Below, one piece after another: positions 16,935 to 24,744 of a stretch of 64,000 nucleotides of DNA. Within the stretch, counting starts at the first letter, position 1, and each line of letters opens with the position of its first letter. The stretch lies in the NCBI GenBank assembly GCA_021776335.1, contig JAJFGB010000007.1, forward strand, positions 558,001 through 622,000, read 5' to 3'. Source of the stretch: Hyphococcus sp. Lineage in GTDB: Bacteria; Pseudomonadota; Alphaproteobacteria; Caulobacterales; Parvularculaceae. Both the position numbers and the translations under genes were made by a program. The notes under the pieces are model-generated. The model saw nothing but the letters and a program-made list of their open reading frames with translations. It was not told the DNA's origin and made no database searches.

Positions 16935-17098
16935 GCATGATCAGGAGTTGAAAGCGTAGCTTTCAACCCGGCCGGTTTGGCCGCTTCGTAGCCAAACCCC
17001 GGTTCGGTCACGCGACAAACAAGAAGCTGGAGCGTGATCAGGAAAAGGGGGAACCGGTTTTCCGGTTCGATCGCGCGACAAATAAGAAACCAGAGCGT
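16935..17098. repeat. two tandem degenerate copies of an alphaproteobacterial intergenic repeat
   Basis: Two related units lie head to tail: about 16935-17030 and 17031-17098. Each begins with a GCATGATCAGGA / GCGTGATCAGGA motif, contains a hairpin (for example AACCGGTTTTCCGGTT in the second), and ends with a shared tail, GGTTCGRTCRCGCGACAAA, then AAGAARC and GAGCGTGA. Short repeats of this style are scattered through many alphaproteobacterial genomes. Confidence 0.6.
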
Positions 17099-17101
17099 GA
17101 A

Positions 17102-17434
17102 TTAGGCAATAATATCCGGGAGCATCGAGTCCTTCAGTTCCTGGATTTTGTCCTTCAGGCGGAGTTTTTTCTTTTTTAGGCGTGCGATGGACAGACGTTC
17201 ATAGGGCGCATTTTGTTCGAGCGCACGGATGGCTGCGTCAAGGTCTCGATGCTCTTCTTCCAAGATGGACAGGCGGATCGCCAGGGCTTCGTCATTGGCG
17301 CCGTCAAAATCCCCATCCCGCGCCGAAAACCGGTTATTTGTCACCAGTTGGGGCGCCAGTATAGCGCTTGGCTCGCCGGGTTTTGGGCCGCCCGGGCCGC
17401 GGTCATTGTCTTCTGGCGGCGTGTCGTCCGTCAT
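17102..17434 (-). CDS. YdcH/DUF465 family protein with N-terminal extension
   Basis: The C-terminal 60 residues match the DUF465 pattern: LEEEHRDLDAAIRAL, then a break, then IARLKKKKLRLKDKI, forming a helical hairpin. Family members are usually 60-75 residues; here a disordered Pro/Gly/Asp-rich extension of about 45 residues precedes it, so the true start could be further in. Function of the family is unknown. It follows the TIGR02444-like gene by three bases, in the ubiX operon. A second, short DUF465 protein is encoded 1.3 kb away. Confidence 0.8.
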   Translation of the reverse strand: MTDDTPPEDNDRGPGGPKPGEPSAILAPQLVTNNRFSARDGDFDGANDEALAIRLSILEEEHRDLDAAIRALEQNAPYERLSIARLKKKKLRLKDKIQELKDSMLPDIIA

Positions 17435-17437
17435 CGT

Positions 17438-17995
17438 TTATTCCCGGGTTGCAGGTTTGAGTGGCGACGACGCATATATATGATCAATCAGCTGTTCAAG
17501 CAGCGAGACCGTGAATGTATTCTTTTTTGCGGCGCCAATCAAAGCTGTATAAGCGGCGAGATTTCGCCGTGCCCTGATTTGCGGTTCGCTGTGATGTGGA
17601 TCTGCCTTTGAGGTCGAAAGCGGTGACATCATATCTGCAAGGGCTTCCAGCCGCGATTGTTCTTCTTTCTCAGCTGCAAGTTCATTTTCTTTTATCGCGT
17701 CGCGAAAGGGTTCGCCAAGCGCTGTTTTTGTTGGGGCTTGGTCAGCCAGGTAACGCCTTATGGAACGCAGAGGTATCGTGACATTTGTGTTCCAGGCGCT
17801 GGTCCGGTCAATGGCGTTGCGCAGGACGAGTTCCGGCATATCTTCATAAAATTCAGCACACCAGCAACACCAAAGCGCGATATTAATGTTGAAGTCGAAT
17901 TCATCCTGCATGCGCAGCAACGTCGGCTCGACGCCATTACGCCCGTAATGGTCCAGCGACCAATACCAGAACGCGTCGCCTTCGGGCGCACTCAT
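17438..17995 (-). CDS. TIGR02444/DUF2390 family protein
   Basis: The first 110 residues fit the TIGR02444 pattern: FWYWSLDHYGRNGVEPTLLRMQDEFDFN, shown here only to its core, then NIALWCCWCAEFYED, and a helix ending near PLRSIRRYL. The remaining 70 residues are variable and helical. The family is small, alpha-helical and of unknown function. The start overlaps the ubiX stop by ATGA, so the two are co-translated. No signal or membrane segment is seen. Confidence 0.75.
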   Translation of the reverse strand: MSAPEGDAFWYWSLDHYGRNGVEPTLLRMQDEFDFNINIALWCCWCAEFYEDMPELVLRNAIDRTSAWNTNVTIPLRSIRRYLADQAPTKTALGEPFRDAIKENELAAEKEEQSRLEALADMMSPLSTSKADPHHSEPQIRARRNLAAYTALIGAAKKNTFTVSLLEQLIDHIYASSPLKPATRE

Positions 17996-18579
17996 CGACG
18001 TCCATTCTCCAGGTCTTCACCCCAGCGTTTCGCAAGCGGCGTCTCGATGCCGAAAAGGTCGAGGCTGCGTCCAACAGACTGATCGACTAGATCGTCAATC
18101 GTCTGGGGTTCGGCATAAAATGCTGGCAGGGGGGGCGCAATGATGGCGCCCATTTCTGTGAGCTGCGCCATCGTACGGAGATGACCGAGGTGAAATGGCG
18201 TTTCACGGACCATCATGACTAGCCGTCGCCGCTCTTTCAAAATCACATCGGCGGCCCGGGTGAGGAGCGAGCTCGTAACGCCGCTGGCGATTTCGGACAT
18301 CGTTTTGACGGAGCATGGTGCGATGAGCATGCCGTCTGTCTGAAATGAGCCGGAGGAAATGGGGGCTCCGATGTCGCCGATAGCATAGCGAAAATCGGCC
18401 GAATCAGCGAGCTCGCCAGCCCCGATGTTGAGCTCATAACGCAACGTTATTTCAGCTGCTCTGCTGACGACGAGATGGGTTTCAATACCTGCATCGCGGA
18501 GCGCGGTGAGCGCCCGTCGGCCATAGGTGACGCCGGATGCGCCGGTAATGCCGACAATGATTCGCTTTGGCGTTTTCAT
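17992..18579 (-). CDS. ubiX: flavin prenyltransferase UbiX
   Basis: UbiX joins dimethylallyl phosphate to FMN to make prenylated FMN, the cofactor of the UbiD decarboxylase in ubiquinone synthesis. The 195-residue protein shows the family marks: IIVGITGASGVTYGRRAL near the start, SGSFQTDGMLIAPCSVKT near 85-102 and LVMMVRETPFHLGHLRTM near 125-140. Length is standard. It heads a three-gene minus-strand operon. No ubiD is in the window. Confidence 0.95.
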   Translation of the reverse strand: MKTPKRIIVGITGASGVTYGRRALTALRDAGIETHLVVSRAAEITLRYELNIGAGELADSADFRYAIGDIGAPISSGSFQTDGMLIAPCSVKTMSEIASGVTSSLLTRAADVILKERRRLVMMVRETPFHLGHLRTMAQLTEMGAIIAPPLPAFYAEPQTIDDLVDQSVGRSLDLFGIETPLAKRWGEDLENGRR

Positions 18580-18697
18580 AAGAAACTCAATAACTTGTTA
18601 TGCGTTCATAGCCCATCGTTTGAGGCTTTGCCAAGCAAGCGGACAGGCGGCGGTTTTGGCAACGTGGTTTATGGCCGTTAACACAAGACTTCGTGAC

Positions 18698-18730
18698 AAC
18701 ACCCTGCGCTCCGTGTTTATATAGGGTGTT
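18698..18730. promoter_or_regulatory. inverted repeat over a promoter-like TATATA
   Basis: AACACCC (18698-18704) and GGGTGTT (18724-18730) form a 7-base inverted repeat. It encloses TATATA (18718-18723), a good -10 box for the small YdcH gene that begins 25 bases further on. It could be an operator or a leader hairpin. A -35 box is not obvious. Confidence 0.35.
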
Positions 18731-18754
18731 GATCGAAAAAAAAGGAGGCCGACT

Positions 18755-18934
18755 ATGGCGATAAGGGCTCACATGGAAACGCTGAACAAGCGCCACCAAG
18801 AGCTGGAAACAGCGATTTCGTCAGAGATAAAGCATCCAGCACATGACGAATTACGAATCGTAGAGCTAAAACGCCAAAAACTGAAAATTAAAGATCAGCT
18901 GGAAGAACTCCGCACAATGACGAAGGCAAATTAG
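18755..18934 (+). CDS. 59-residue YdcH/DUF465 family protein
   Basis: An ATG at 18755 follows a very strong AAAGGAGG (18741-18748). The 59-residue product is a textbook DUF465 helical hairpin: MAIRAHMETLNKRHQELE forms the first helix, a central HPAHDELRI turn carries the family PHPD-like signature, and ELKRQKLKIKDQLEELR forms the second. Function is unknown. It stands alone between ubiX (leftward) and an SDR gene. It is the canonical-length relative of the extended DUF465 protein at 17102-17434. Confidence 0.85.
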   Translation: MAIRAHMETLNKRHQELETAISSEIKHPAHDELRIVELKRQKLKIKDQLEELRTMTKAN

Positions 18935-19054
18935 TGCGCTGATCGCTATTAATTCTTCGCTTACGAAGAGCACATCCTTGGAAATTATACGACGCATCTA
19001 AATCCATGCGACGCACTCCGGTGTGTCGCTGTTTTTGCGCATTGGAGCAGATCA

Positions 19055-19837
19055 ATGGCGAACCGATCAATCATTATCACTGGCGGCGCTCGCGGCGTAG
19101 GCGCTGCCTGCGCCAGGCGGTTTGCTCAGGACGGCGAAAAGTTGATCATTGCCGATGTTGATGAGGAGGCCGGCAAGCTTTTTACCGCGGAACTAACGGC
19201 CGCCGGCGCCGATGCCACCTTTGTTCACGCGGACGTCACGAACCGTTTGCATGTCCATAACATCATCGCTGAGGCTTTGGATGCGTATGGCCGCATTGAT
19301 GTTCTGGCGCACACAGTGGTGGAGCAATTTACAGCAACGTTTCTCGAAACCAGTGAAGAAGATTTCGACAGGATTGTGACGGCGAATATTCGCGGCGCAT
19401 TTTTGATCAATCAGGCGGTAGCAAAACATTTTGTTAAACGCAGTCAAAATGAAGACCGTTCTTCCTCACCAGGTGTGATTGTGAATATCGGATCCGATGA
19501 AGCGGTCACGGTCGCTGCCGATCACGTCGCCTTTGCCGCCTCACAAGGGGGGCTTCATCAATTATCCAAAGCCGTCGCCATCGCCATGTCGCCCTATGGT
19601 GTGCGCGTGAACATTGTCGGCGTCGGCGCCATTAAGGGCGAGATGGCGGAAGGCGCAAAACGTGAAGCAGAGCGCGACGCCACGCCGCTTAAGCGTATTG
19701 GCGATCCGGAAGAAGTCGCTGAAGTTGTGTATTTCCTAGCGAGCGATGCAGCGTCCTATGTGACGGGACAATCCCTCTATGTTGATGGCGGGCGCCTTGC
19801 GAGCAATGCATCAAGCTTGATGAGCAAGAAAGAATAA
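19055..19837 (+). CDS. short-chain dehydrogenase/reductase with altered catalytic residues
   Basis: The 260-residue protein has the SDR Rossmann fold: cofactor motif TGGARGVG at about 9-16, HADVTN near 60, GVIVNIGS near 140, and the C-terminal YVTGQSLYVDGG typical of classical SDRs. Ser147 is present. Exactly 13 residues on, where Tyr is expected, is Phe160, and the catalytic Lys four residues later is Gln164 (FAASQ instead of YxxxK). The NNAG motif is also lost (LAHTVV). It is therefore unlikely to do normal SDR catalysis and may be a binding or regulatory protein. GGAG lies seven bases before the ATG. The frame is intact, so it is not a decayed gene. Confidence 0.85.
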   Translation: MANRSIIITGGARGVGAACARRFAQDGEKLIIADVDEEAGKLFTAELTAAGADATFVHADVTNRLHVHNIIAEALDAYGRIDVLAHTVVEQFTATFLETSEEDFDRIVTANIRGAFLINQAVAKHFVKRSQNEDRSSSPGVIVNIGSDEAVTVAADHVAFAASQGGLHQLSKAVAIAMSPYGVRVNIVGVGAIKGEMAEGAKREAERDATPLKRIGDPEEVAEVVYFLASDAASYVTGQSLYVDGGRLASNASSLMSKKE

Positions 19838-19942
19838 AGCGCTTATAGCGAGTTTGAGCAGAGCCTCACATTATCCCGCGCGCCATGAAGCATGACGTCC
19901 AGAGGACGCGACGCTTAAATCCGTGGATCAAGAAGAATCCTT

Positions 19943-20632
19943 CTATTCCCCGCCGTTTGATGAACCGCCGAGATTGGCGAAAACTTTGTCGAGATCGACA
20001 GTTTTGCTTTCGTCTTCTGCGCTCTCGTTTTCAACTGCAGGCGGTTGATCGTCCAAAGGCGTGAGCGACGGGCCGGGGTCTGCCACAGCTCCAGGGTTCA
20101 ATTTTGCAAGTTTTGCCGCCGCTTTACGCACGGCTGCATCGAGGTCAATTTGCGTGCACAGGCCGAGACCGACCGGATCCTGCGGCTGCAGATTTGCAGC
20201 GTTCCAATGGGTACGGTCGCGGACGGATTGAATCGTCGTTTTCGTCGTGCCAAGCAATTTACCGATTTGTGAATCCGGCACTTCAGGATGATTGCGCACC
20301 ATCCAGGCAATCGCGTCGGGGCGATTTTGGCGCTTGGATACAGGCGTATAACGCGGCCCTTTTTTGGGGCGGTCAGGCACGGGTGTTTTTGGCCGTGACA
20401 GCTTCAGGCGGTATTCTTCATCGCTCTGGGCTGCTTCAATTTCGTCTCGTGTAAGTTGATGGGTGGTGATCGGATCGATGCCGCGTACGCCGCCGCCGAC
20501 ATCTCCATCAGCAATGCCTTTAACCTGCAACGGATGCAGGCCGCAGAATTCAGCAATCTGGTCAAAAGTAAGGGATGTGTTGTCGATGAGCCAGACAGCA
20601 GTGGCGATTGGCATTAGCGGACGGTCGGCCAT
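19943..20632 (-). CDS. trcR: TrcR/DUF1013 cell cycle transcriptional regulator
   Basis: The start is the ATG at 20632, preceded by GGAG at six bases; the frame is open 35 codons further but without a site. The 229-residue protein begins MADRPLMPIATAVWLID, the DUF1013 signature. Two helix-turn-helix-like segments follow (about 20-45, LTFDQIAEFCGLHPLQV, and about 115-150, VPDSQIGKLLGTTKTTI). An acidic tail ends the protein. The family is confined to alphaproteobacteria and is described as the TrcR cell cycle regulator. A strong hairpin lies 26 bases upstream of the start. Confidence 0.88.
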   Translation of the reverse strand: MADRPLMPIATAVWLIDNTSLTFDQIAEFCGLHPLQVKGIADGDVGGGVRGIDPITTHQLTRDEIEAAQSDEEYRLKLSRPKTPVPDRPKKGPRYTPVSKRQNRPDAIAWMVRNHPEVPDSQIGKLLGTTKTTIQSVRDRTHWNAANLQPQDPVGLGLCTQIDLDAAVRKAAAKLAKLNPGAVADPGPSLTPLDDQPPAVENESAEDESKTVDLDKVFANLGGSSNGGE

Positions 20633-20657
20633 GATCGGTCTCCAATAGGTTTTCAAA

Positions 20658-20679
20658 CGGCTCTTCTTTTGAAGAGCCG
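20658..20679 (-). terminator. 9-bp hairpin between qor-like gene and trcR
   Basis: CGGCTCTTC (20658-20666), loop TTTT, GAAGAGCCG (20671-20679). Read leftward it follows the quinone oxidoreductase gene and is trailed by TTTGAAAACC, a weak T-tract. It may be a leaky terminator or an attenuator just before trcR. Confidence 0.45.
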
Positions 20680-20769
20680 CGCTAACCGCCGGATTTTCGG
20701 GGAAAGCGACGCGCTGGACACGCGATTGACGGCGCATATAGCCCTTTTGGTTCTCCGCGCCAAGATTTT

Positions 20770-21774
20770 TCAGTCGGTTTTTAGAAGGATTTTCCCAATA
20801 TGCTCGCCCGCTTCCATGCGGGCGTGAGCCGCCGCCGCCTGCGAGAGCGGAAAAATGCCGTCAATCACTGGGCTAATCGCTCCGTTTTCGATCAGCGGCC
20901 ATATATTGTCGCGTAACCCATTGGCAAGTCTTGCTTTTTCTTCAAATGAGCGGGCTTTCATGGTTGAGCCGGACAATCTGAGCCTTTTTTGCATAATGGC
21001 GAAAATATTGACCGTTGCCTCAGCGCCTCTGAGAAACGCGATTGAGACATGGCGGCCACCGGGGTTGAGGCAGGCAAGATTGCGCGGGATAAAATCTCCG
21101 CCGGTCATGTCGAGCACGACATCGGCGCCGCCAAGGTCGGCGATCTCTTCTTCCCATTTATCGTCTTCATAATGGAAAGCGGCGTCCGCGCCGAGTTTCA
21201 TGGATGAAGCGCGTTTTTCTGCGGAACCGGCAGTGGCGAACACTTTTGCGCCCATGGCTTTTGCCATTGCGATCGCGGTGACGCCGATGCCACTTGTACC
21301 GCCATGAACCAGCAGGGCTTCGCTTGGCTGTAATGCAGCGTCATCAAAGACATTGGCCCAAACCGTAAAGAATGTTTCGGGGAGTGATGCGGCCTCTTCA
21401 ATAGACAGGGCCTTGGGCGCCGGAAGGCATGAGCCCGCATCTGCGCAGGCAAATTGCGCATAGCCGCCGCCGGTCAAAAGGGCGCAGACCGCGTCGCCGG
21501 GTTTCCAGTCGCTGACGGCGGCGCCGACAGCAACAATGTCGCCGGCGACCTCAAGCCCCGGCAGATTGCTGGCGCCCGGTGGGGGTGGATAAAGCCCCTT
21601 TCGCTGCAGGATATCGGGTCTGTTGACGCCGGCAACGGCGACACGGATTAGAACGTCACTGGGCCCTGGTTGTGGAATCGGTTGCTCGGTTAACTTCAGA
21701 ACTTCGGGGCCCCCCGGCTGTGCGATCTCAACCGCGTTCATCACCGACGGAAGATTGTCTGCATTGCTTGTCAT
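20770..21774 (-). CDS. NAD(P)H quinone oxidoreductase, zinc-free MDR family
   Basis: The 334-residue protein matches the quinone oxidoreductase/PIG3 branch of the medium-chain dehydrogenases. The N-terminal GroES-like domain has GVNRPDILQRKGLYPPPPG near 50-68 and PGLEVAGDIVAVG. The Rossmann part has LLVHGGTSGIGVTAIAMAK near 155-173. It lacks the Cys/His ligands of zinc alcohol dehydrogenases. Such enzymes reduce quinones or other reactive carbonyls with NADPH in the cytosol. ATG 21774 is used; an internal Met at residue 12 is another possible start. Confidence 0.9.
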   Translation of the reverse strand: MTSNADNLPSVMNAVEIAQPGGPEVLKLTEQPIPQPGPSDVLIRVAVAGVNRPDILQRKGLYPPPPGASNLPGLEVAGDIVAVGAAVSDWKPGDAVCALLTGGGYAQFACADAGSCLPAPKALSIEEAASLPETFFTVWANVFDDAALQPSEALLVHGGTSGIGVTAIAMAKAMGAKVFATAGSAEKRASSMKLGADAAFHYEDDKWEEEIADLGGADVVLDMTGGDFIPRNLACLNPGGRHVSIAFLRGAEATVNIFAIMQKRLRLSGSTMKARSFEEKARLANGLRDNIWPLIENGAISPVIDGIFPLSQAAAAHARMEAGEHIGKILLKTD

Positions 21775-21862
21775 TAATCAGCATCCCAAAATTCGGATAT
21801 AACCTTGAACCAAGCCCGGTGATTCAGCAAACTGTTGCGACGCAGCGCCGGGAGCCGAATGA

Positions 21863-22057
21863 ATGGATGAAGCAGTTTCAAGTGAAAAGCCGGATATGAC
21901 GCTTGGCTATCTGGCAAAGCAGGATCTTTATGACTTGTCGGTCACAGACCTCGAAGACCGGATCGGCGCTCTAAAATCGGAAATCACGCGCTGCGAGAAA
22001 GCACTTGGCGATCGCGGTTCATCAAAATCCGAAGCCGACAAGCTTTTTAAATTTTGA
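21863..22057 (+). CDS. DUF1192 family protein
   Basis: A 64-residue protein with the DUF1192 pattern: an LSVTDLEDRIGALKSEI helix followed by CEKAL and a Ser/Lys-rich end, SSKSEADKLFKF. These small helical proteins are widespread in alphaproteobacteria and have no known function. GGAG lies eight bases before the ATG. It stands alone, divergent from the quinone oxidoreductase and convergent with pirin. Confidence 0.85.
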   Translation: MDEAVSSEKPDMTLGYLAKQDLYDLSVTDLEDRIGALKSEITRCEKALGDRGSSKSEADKLFKF

Positions 22058-22065
22058 CACACGGC

Positions 22066-22128
22066 TCATAGCTTGGTCGCGTTTTCGAACCGCGAAACCG
22101 GCAACCACTTTCGCTGAAAACGCTCTAG
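22066..22128. repeat. degenerate alphaproteobacterial intergenic repeat
   Basis: Read leftward the block runs GAGCGTTTTCAGCGAAAGTG, then GTTGCCGGTTTCGCGG, then GAAAACGCGACC. The ends GCGTTTTC and GAAAACGC are complementary, giving a hairpin. It closely resembles short palindromic elements dispersed in alphaproteobacterial intergenic DNA. It directly follows the pirin gene and overlaps its last codons. Confidence 0.5.
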
Positions 22129-23018
22129 TTTTCCGGGAGCGGCGTAAACTCAGATTCTGAAGGCGGCAGCGAAAACACCGTATCGGCAAACCGAGCATCT
22201 GTTGATGCAATCCAGTCCGTCTTTGCTTGATCGATGCGGGCTTGCGTCGTTGCAACAAGATTCCACCAGATTAGGCGCTGACCCAGCGGTGCGCCGCCAA
22301 GCAGCATGAGCTGCGACGCGGCCGTTATTTCGATATGCGGCGTTGCGCCTTCTCGAAAGACGATCATCCTGCCGCCAGCATGCTCTTCGCCATCAATGCG
22401 TGCGTTGCCACTCACCACATAAAGCGCACGCTCTTCATATTCCGTCGGCAGTTCCAGAATGGCGCCGGCCTGCGCTTCAACGCCCAGATAGAAGGTCGGC
22501 GAAAAGGTTTTTACCGGCGACACTGCGCCATAGGCGCTGCCGGCGATCAGCCGCATCGACATCCCGTCACGTTCAATCATTGGCAGCGATGTTTTGGGAT
22601 GGTGATGAAATGATGGCGCTGTGTCCTCTGCATCCTCCGGCAGCGCGATCCAGCTTTGAATACCGTGTATACGCTGGCCGCTCTCGCGGCGAGGGGTGTC
22701 AGTTCGTTCTGAATGGGTGATGCCGCGCCCGGCAGTCATCCAGTTGACGTCGCCGGGACGGATGATCTGATCAAACCCAAGACTGTCACGATGCCTGATC
22801 TCGCCGTCAAACATATAGGTGACGGTGGCAAGGCCGATATGCGGATGCGGGCGCACATCAATTCCGGTTCCCGGCGCGAAATCCGCCGGGCCCATTTCGT
22901 CAAAAAAGACAAACGGGCCGACCATACGGCGCTTGGCGTAAGGCAAGACGCGCCCGACCGAAAACCCGCCAAGATCGCGGGTGCGAGGCGTGATAACAAG
23001 TTCGACAGCGTCGGTCAT
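22125..23018 (-). CDS. pirin family protein
   Basis: A 297-residue bicupin. The N-terminal pirin signature is complete: VGPFVFFDEMGPADF near 33-47, HPHIGLATVTYMFDGEIRHRDS near 57-78, and GDVNWMTAGRGITHSE near 88-103. The His/Glu set that binds iron in pirins is present. A C-terminal cupin follows. Some bacterial pirins act as quercetinases, others bind enzymes or regulators; the role here cannot be told. The ATG at 23018 has AAGGACGGG upstream. Confidence 0.93.
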   Translation of the reverse strand: MTDAVELVITPRTRDLGGFSVGRVLPYAKRRMVGPFVFFDEMGPADFAPGTGIDVRPHPHIGLATVTYMFDGEIRHRDSLGFDQIIRPGDVNWMTAGRGITHSERTDTPRRESGQRIHGIQSWIALPEDAEDTAPSFHHHPKTSLPMIERDGMSMRLIAGSAYGAVSPVKTFSPTFYLGVEAQAGAILELPTEYEERALYVVSGNARIDGEEHAGGRMIVFREGATPHIEITAASQLMLLGGAPLGQRLIWWNLVATTQARIDQAKTDWIASTDARFADTVFSLPPSESEFTPLPEN

Positions 23019-23174
23019 GGACCCGTCCTTGGTTTGCCAGCGAAAGGGCGTTTTTGTACACCAGCTATGCGACCGTCTGGCTCAGAAAAAAGTTGTCCTC
23101 TCTAGCCTGTGATTTGGCGGCGCCAACCGATAACACTAGCCTGCCGTTGTTGCGAATGATGATAAGGAAAGCAT

Positions 23175-23927
23175 GTGCAAGTGAAAACCGTATTTACCGC
23201 TTTGTGTCTTTGGGTTGCGCTTCCCCTGGGGGCTCTCGCTGCAGAACATCAGCTTTCTTCCGATGCGACCCAGGCGAAATTGACAGAACTGATCGCCAGC
23301 AGCGCACGGCCAGCAAAACAAAAGGCGCGAGACCAATATCGCCGCCCCCTGGAGACACTGACCTTTTGCGGCGTTGAACCGGAGATGAATGTTGTTGAAA
23401 TCTGGCCTGGCGGGCAGGGCGGCTGGTATCGGCGTATTATCAAGCCGCTGGTTGAGGATGGCGGCGAATATTTTCCCGTCGGCGGCCGCAGCGCCTTTCC
23501 TGAGCGCGTGACAGATGCGCCCTATGGCGAAGCCGATATGGTTTTCGTGTTTCGCGCCCATGGTTTCATGATTTATGATGATCCCGCACAAGACCACGTA
23601 AATGCAGTTTTCGAGATGCTGCGCCCGGGCGGCATTTTCTGCATTGTCGATCACGCTGGCGATGAGAATGTTCCTCAGGATCCTGAGGGTGAAAACGGAT
23701 ACGTCAATGAAAGCCATTTCCTGATGCTCGCCAGGGAGGCTGGCTTTGAACTCATCGCGACTTCAGATCACAACAGAAACCCGAAAGACAACAAGGACCA
23801 TCCGCGCGGTGTCTGGTCATTGCCGCCGTCGCTGTCGGGGTCGTTGCCATTAACGAGAGAGCGGCAGGAGTTTCTTGATATTGGCGAAAGTGATCGGTTT
23901 ACCCATAAATACGTCAAACCGGAATGA
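23175..23927 (+). CDS. exported SAM methyltransferase-like protein
   Basis: The 250-residue protein starts at a GTG (23175, or 23181) with a clear signal peptide ending in GALAAEH near 23. The mature part has a Rossmann methyltransferase layout: RPLETLTFCGVEPEMNVVEIWPGGQGGWY, where VEIWPGGQGGWY fits motif I, later VFRAHGFM, and LRPGGIFCIVDH near 150. Related exported methyltransferase-like proteins of unknown substrate exist in proteobacteria. The puzzle is that SAM is not expected in the periplasm, so the protein may have another ligand or function. It stands alone between pirin and a TetR gene. Confidence 0.8.
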   Translation: MQVKTVFTALCLWVALPLGALAAEHQLSSDATQAKLTELIASSARPAKQKARDQYRRPLETLTFCGVEPEMNVVEIWPGGQGGWYRRIIKPLVEDGGEYFPVGGRSAFPERVTDAPYGEADMVFVFRAHGFMIYDDPAQDHVNAVFEMLRPGGIFCIVDHAGDENVPQDPEGENGYVNESHFLMLAREAGFELIATSDHNRNPKDNKDHPRGVWSLPPSLSGSLPLTRERQEFLDIGESDRFTHKYVKPE

Positions 23928-23941
23928 TCGCTGATTGAATC

Positions 23942-24670
23942 TTATTGCGCCATTACAATGCGTTTTGTCAGCGCGCGAATATCTTCTTCCGCTGTTGCGA
24001 TCGCTGCGGCATCGCCGGGGCCCATGCCGATAAACAGCTTATAGCCTTCTTCCAGGCTGAATATCTGTAACGTTGCTTGCCGGATTTCTATGTCGGTGAG
24101 TTTCGGGTTGGCAGCGCGGACCAGATAATAAACAAATCGTCCAATAGGCAGATATAAATTGCGCACCGTGTTTTTTGCTTCTTCGTTGCTGCCTGCATAC
24201 CCCCATATCTGATAGAAGAACTGATGCTCGCTGCGTGCGTTGCGCACATAGAATTCGACAACGTTAAGTAGAATGTCGAGCGGGGCATCTTGATCCTGCT
24301 CAAATTGCTCAAGATGCGCCTCTACAAAATCCGCGAGCGCCTCGCGCAGCACCGCGTCTAAAAGCGCTGACTTGCTCGGAAAGTGATAGGTGAGATTACC
24401 AACAGCGATCCCGGCGCGTTCGGCTACTTTACGCAGTGACAATCCGGCGTGGCCGTCAGCCGTGAACACTTCGCGGGCCGACCCAATTATTTTCGCGACG
24501 GTGCGGCATGTTCTCTCGGATTTGTCGGCGGCGATCTGGACAGTTGGTCGCTGGCTTTTGAGGTTGTCGAGATGGGCGTGAATTGCGCTCAGCGCTTTTT
24601 CTTTCTCACGATTTTCATATGATTGCGGTGAGTTCATCTTTTTTTGCGATGGGTCAGTTGACGCAGCCAT
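23942..24670 (-). CDS. TetR-family regulator with long N-terminal extension
   Basis: The helix-turn-helix domain lies at about 65-110 (ARE VFTADGHAGLSLRKVAER, then GIAVGNLTYHFPSKSALLDAV). A TetR-type ligand-binding helical domain follows to residue 242. About 60 residues precede the DNA-binding domain, longer than usual; a strong AGGGGGG just before the ATG at 24670 supports this start. A short inverted repeat upstream may be its operator. It converges with the exported methyltransferase gene. Ligand and targets are unknown. Confidence 0.9.
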   Translation of the reverse strand: MAASTDPSQKKMNSPQSYENREKEKALSAIHAHLDNLKSQRPTVQIAADKSERTCRTVAKIIGSAREVFTADGHAGLSLRKVAERAGIAVGNLTYHFPSKSALLDAVLREALADFVEAHLEQFEQDQDAPLDILLNVVEFYVRNARSEHQFFYQIWGYAGSNEEAKNTVRNLYLPIGRFVYYLVRAANPKLTDIEIRQATLQIFSLEEGYKLFIGMGPGDAAAIATAEEDIRALTKRIVMAQ

Positions 24671-24711
24671 AAGTCCCCCCTACGTACACCCCGAAAAATT
24701 TGTTAGGGCAG

Positions 24712-24739
24712 TTGACCTAAACAGGTTTCAGGATACTAG
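24712..24739 (+). promoter_or_regulatory. candidate promoter with inverted repeat upstream of sRNA
   Basis: TTGACC (24712-24717) and TACTAG (24734-24739) are 16 bases apart on the plus strand. ACCT-AAAC-AGGT (24715-24726) forms a small inverted repeat covering the -35 box. It lies about 45 bases upstream of the TetR gene on the other strand and could be the operator of that regulator for both directions. Confidence 0.4.
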
Positions 24740-24744
24740 ACAAC

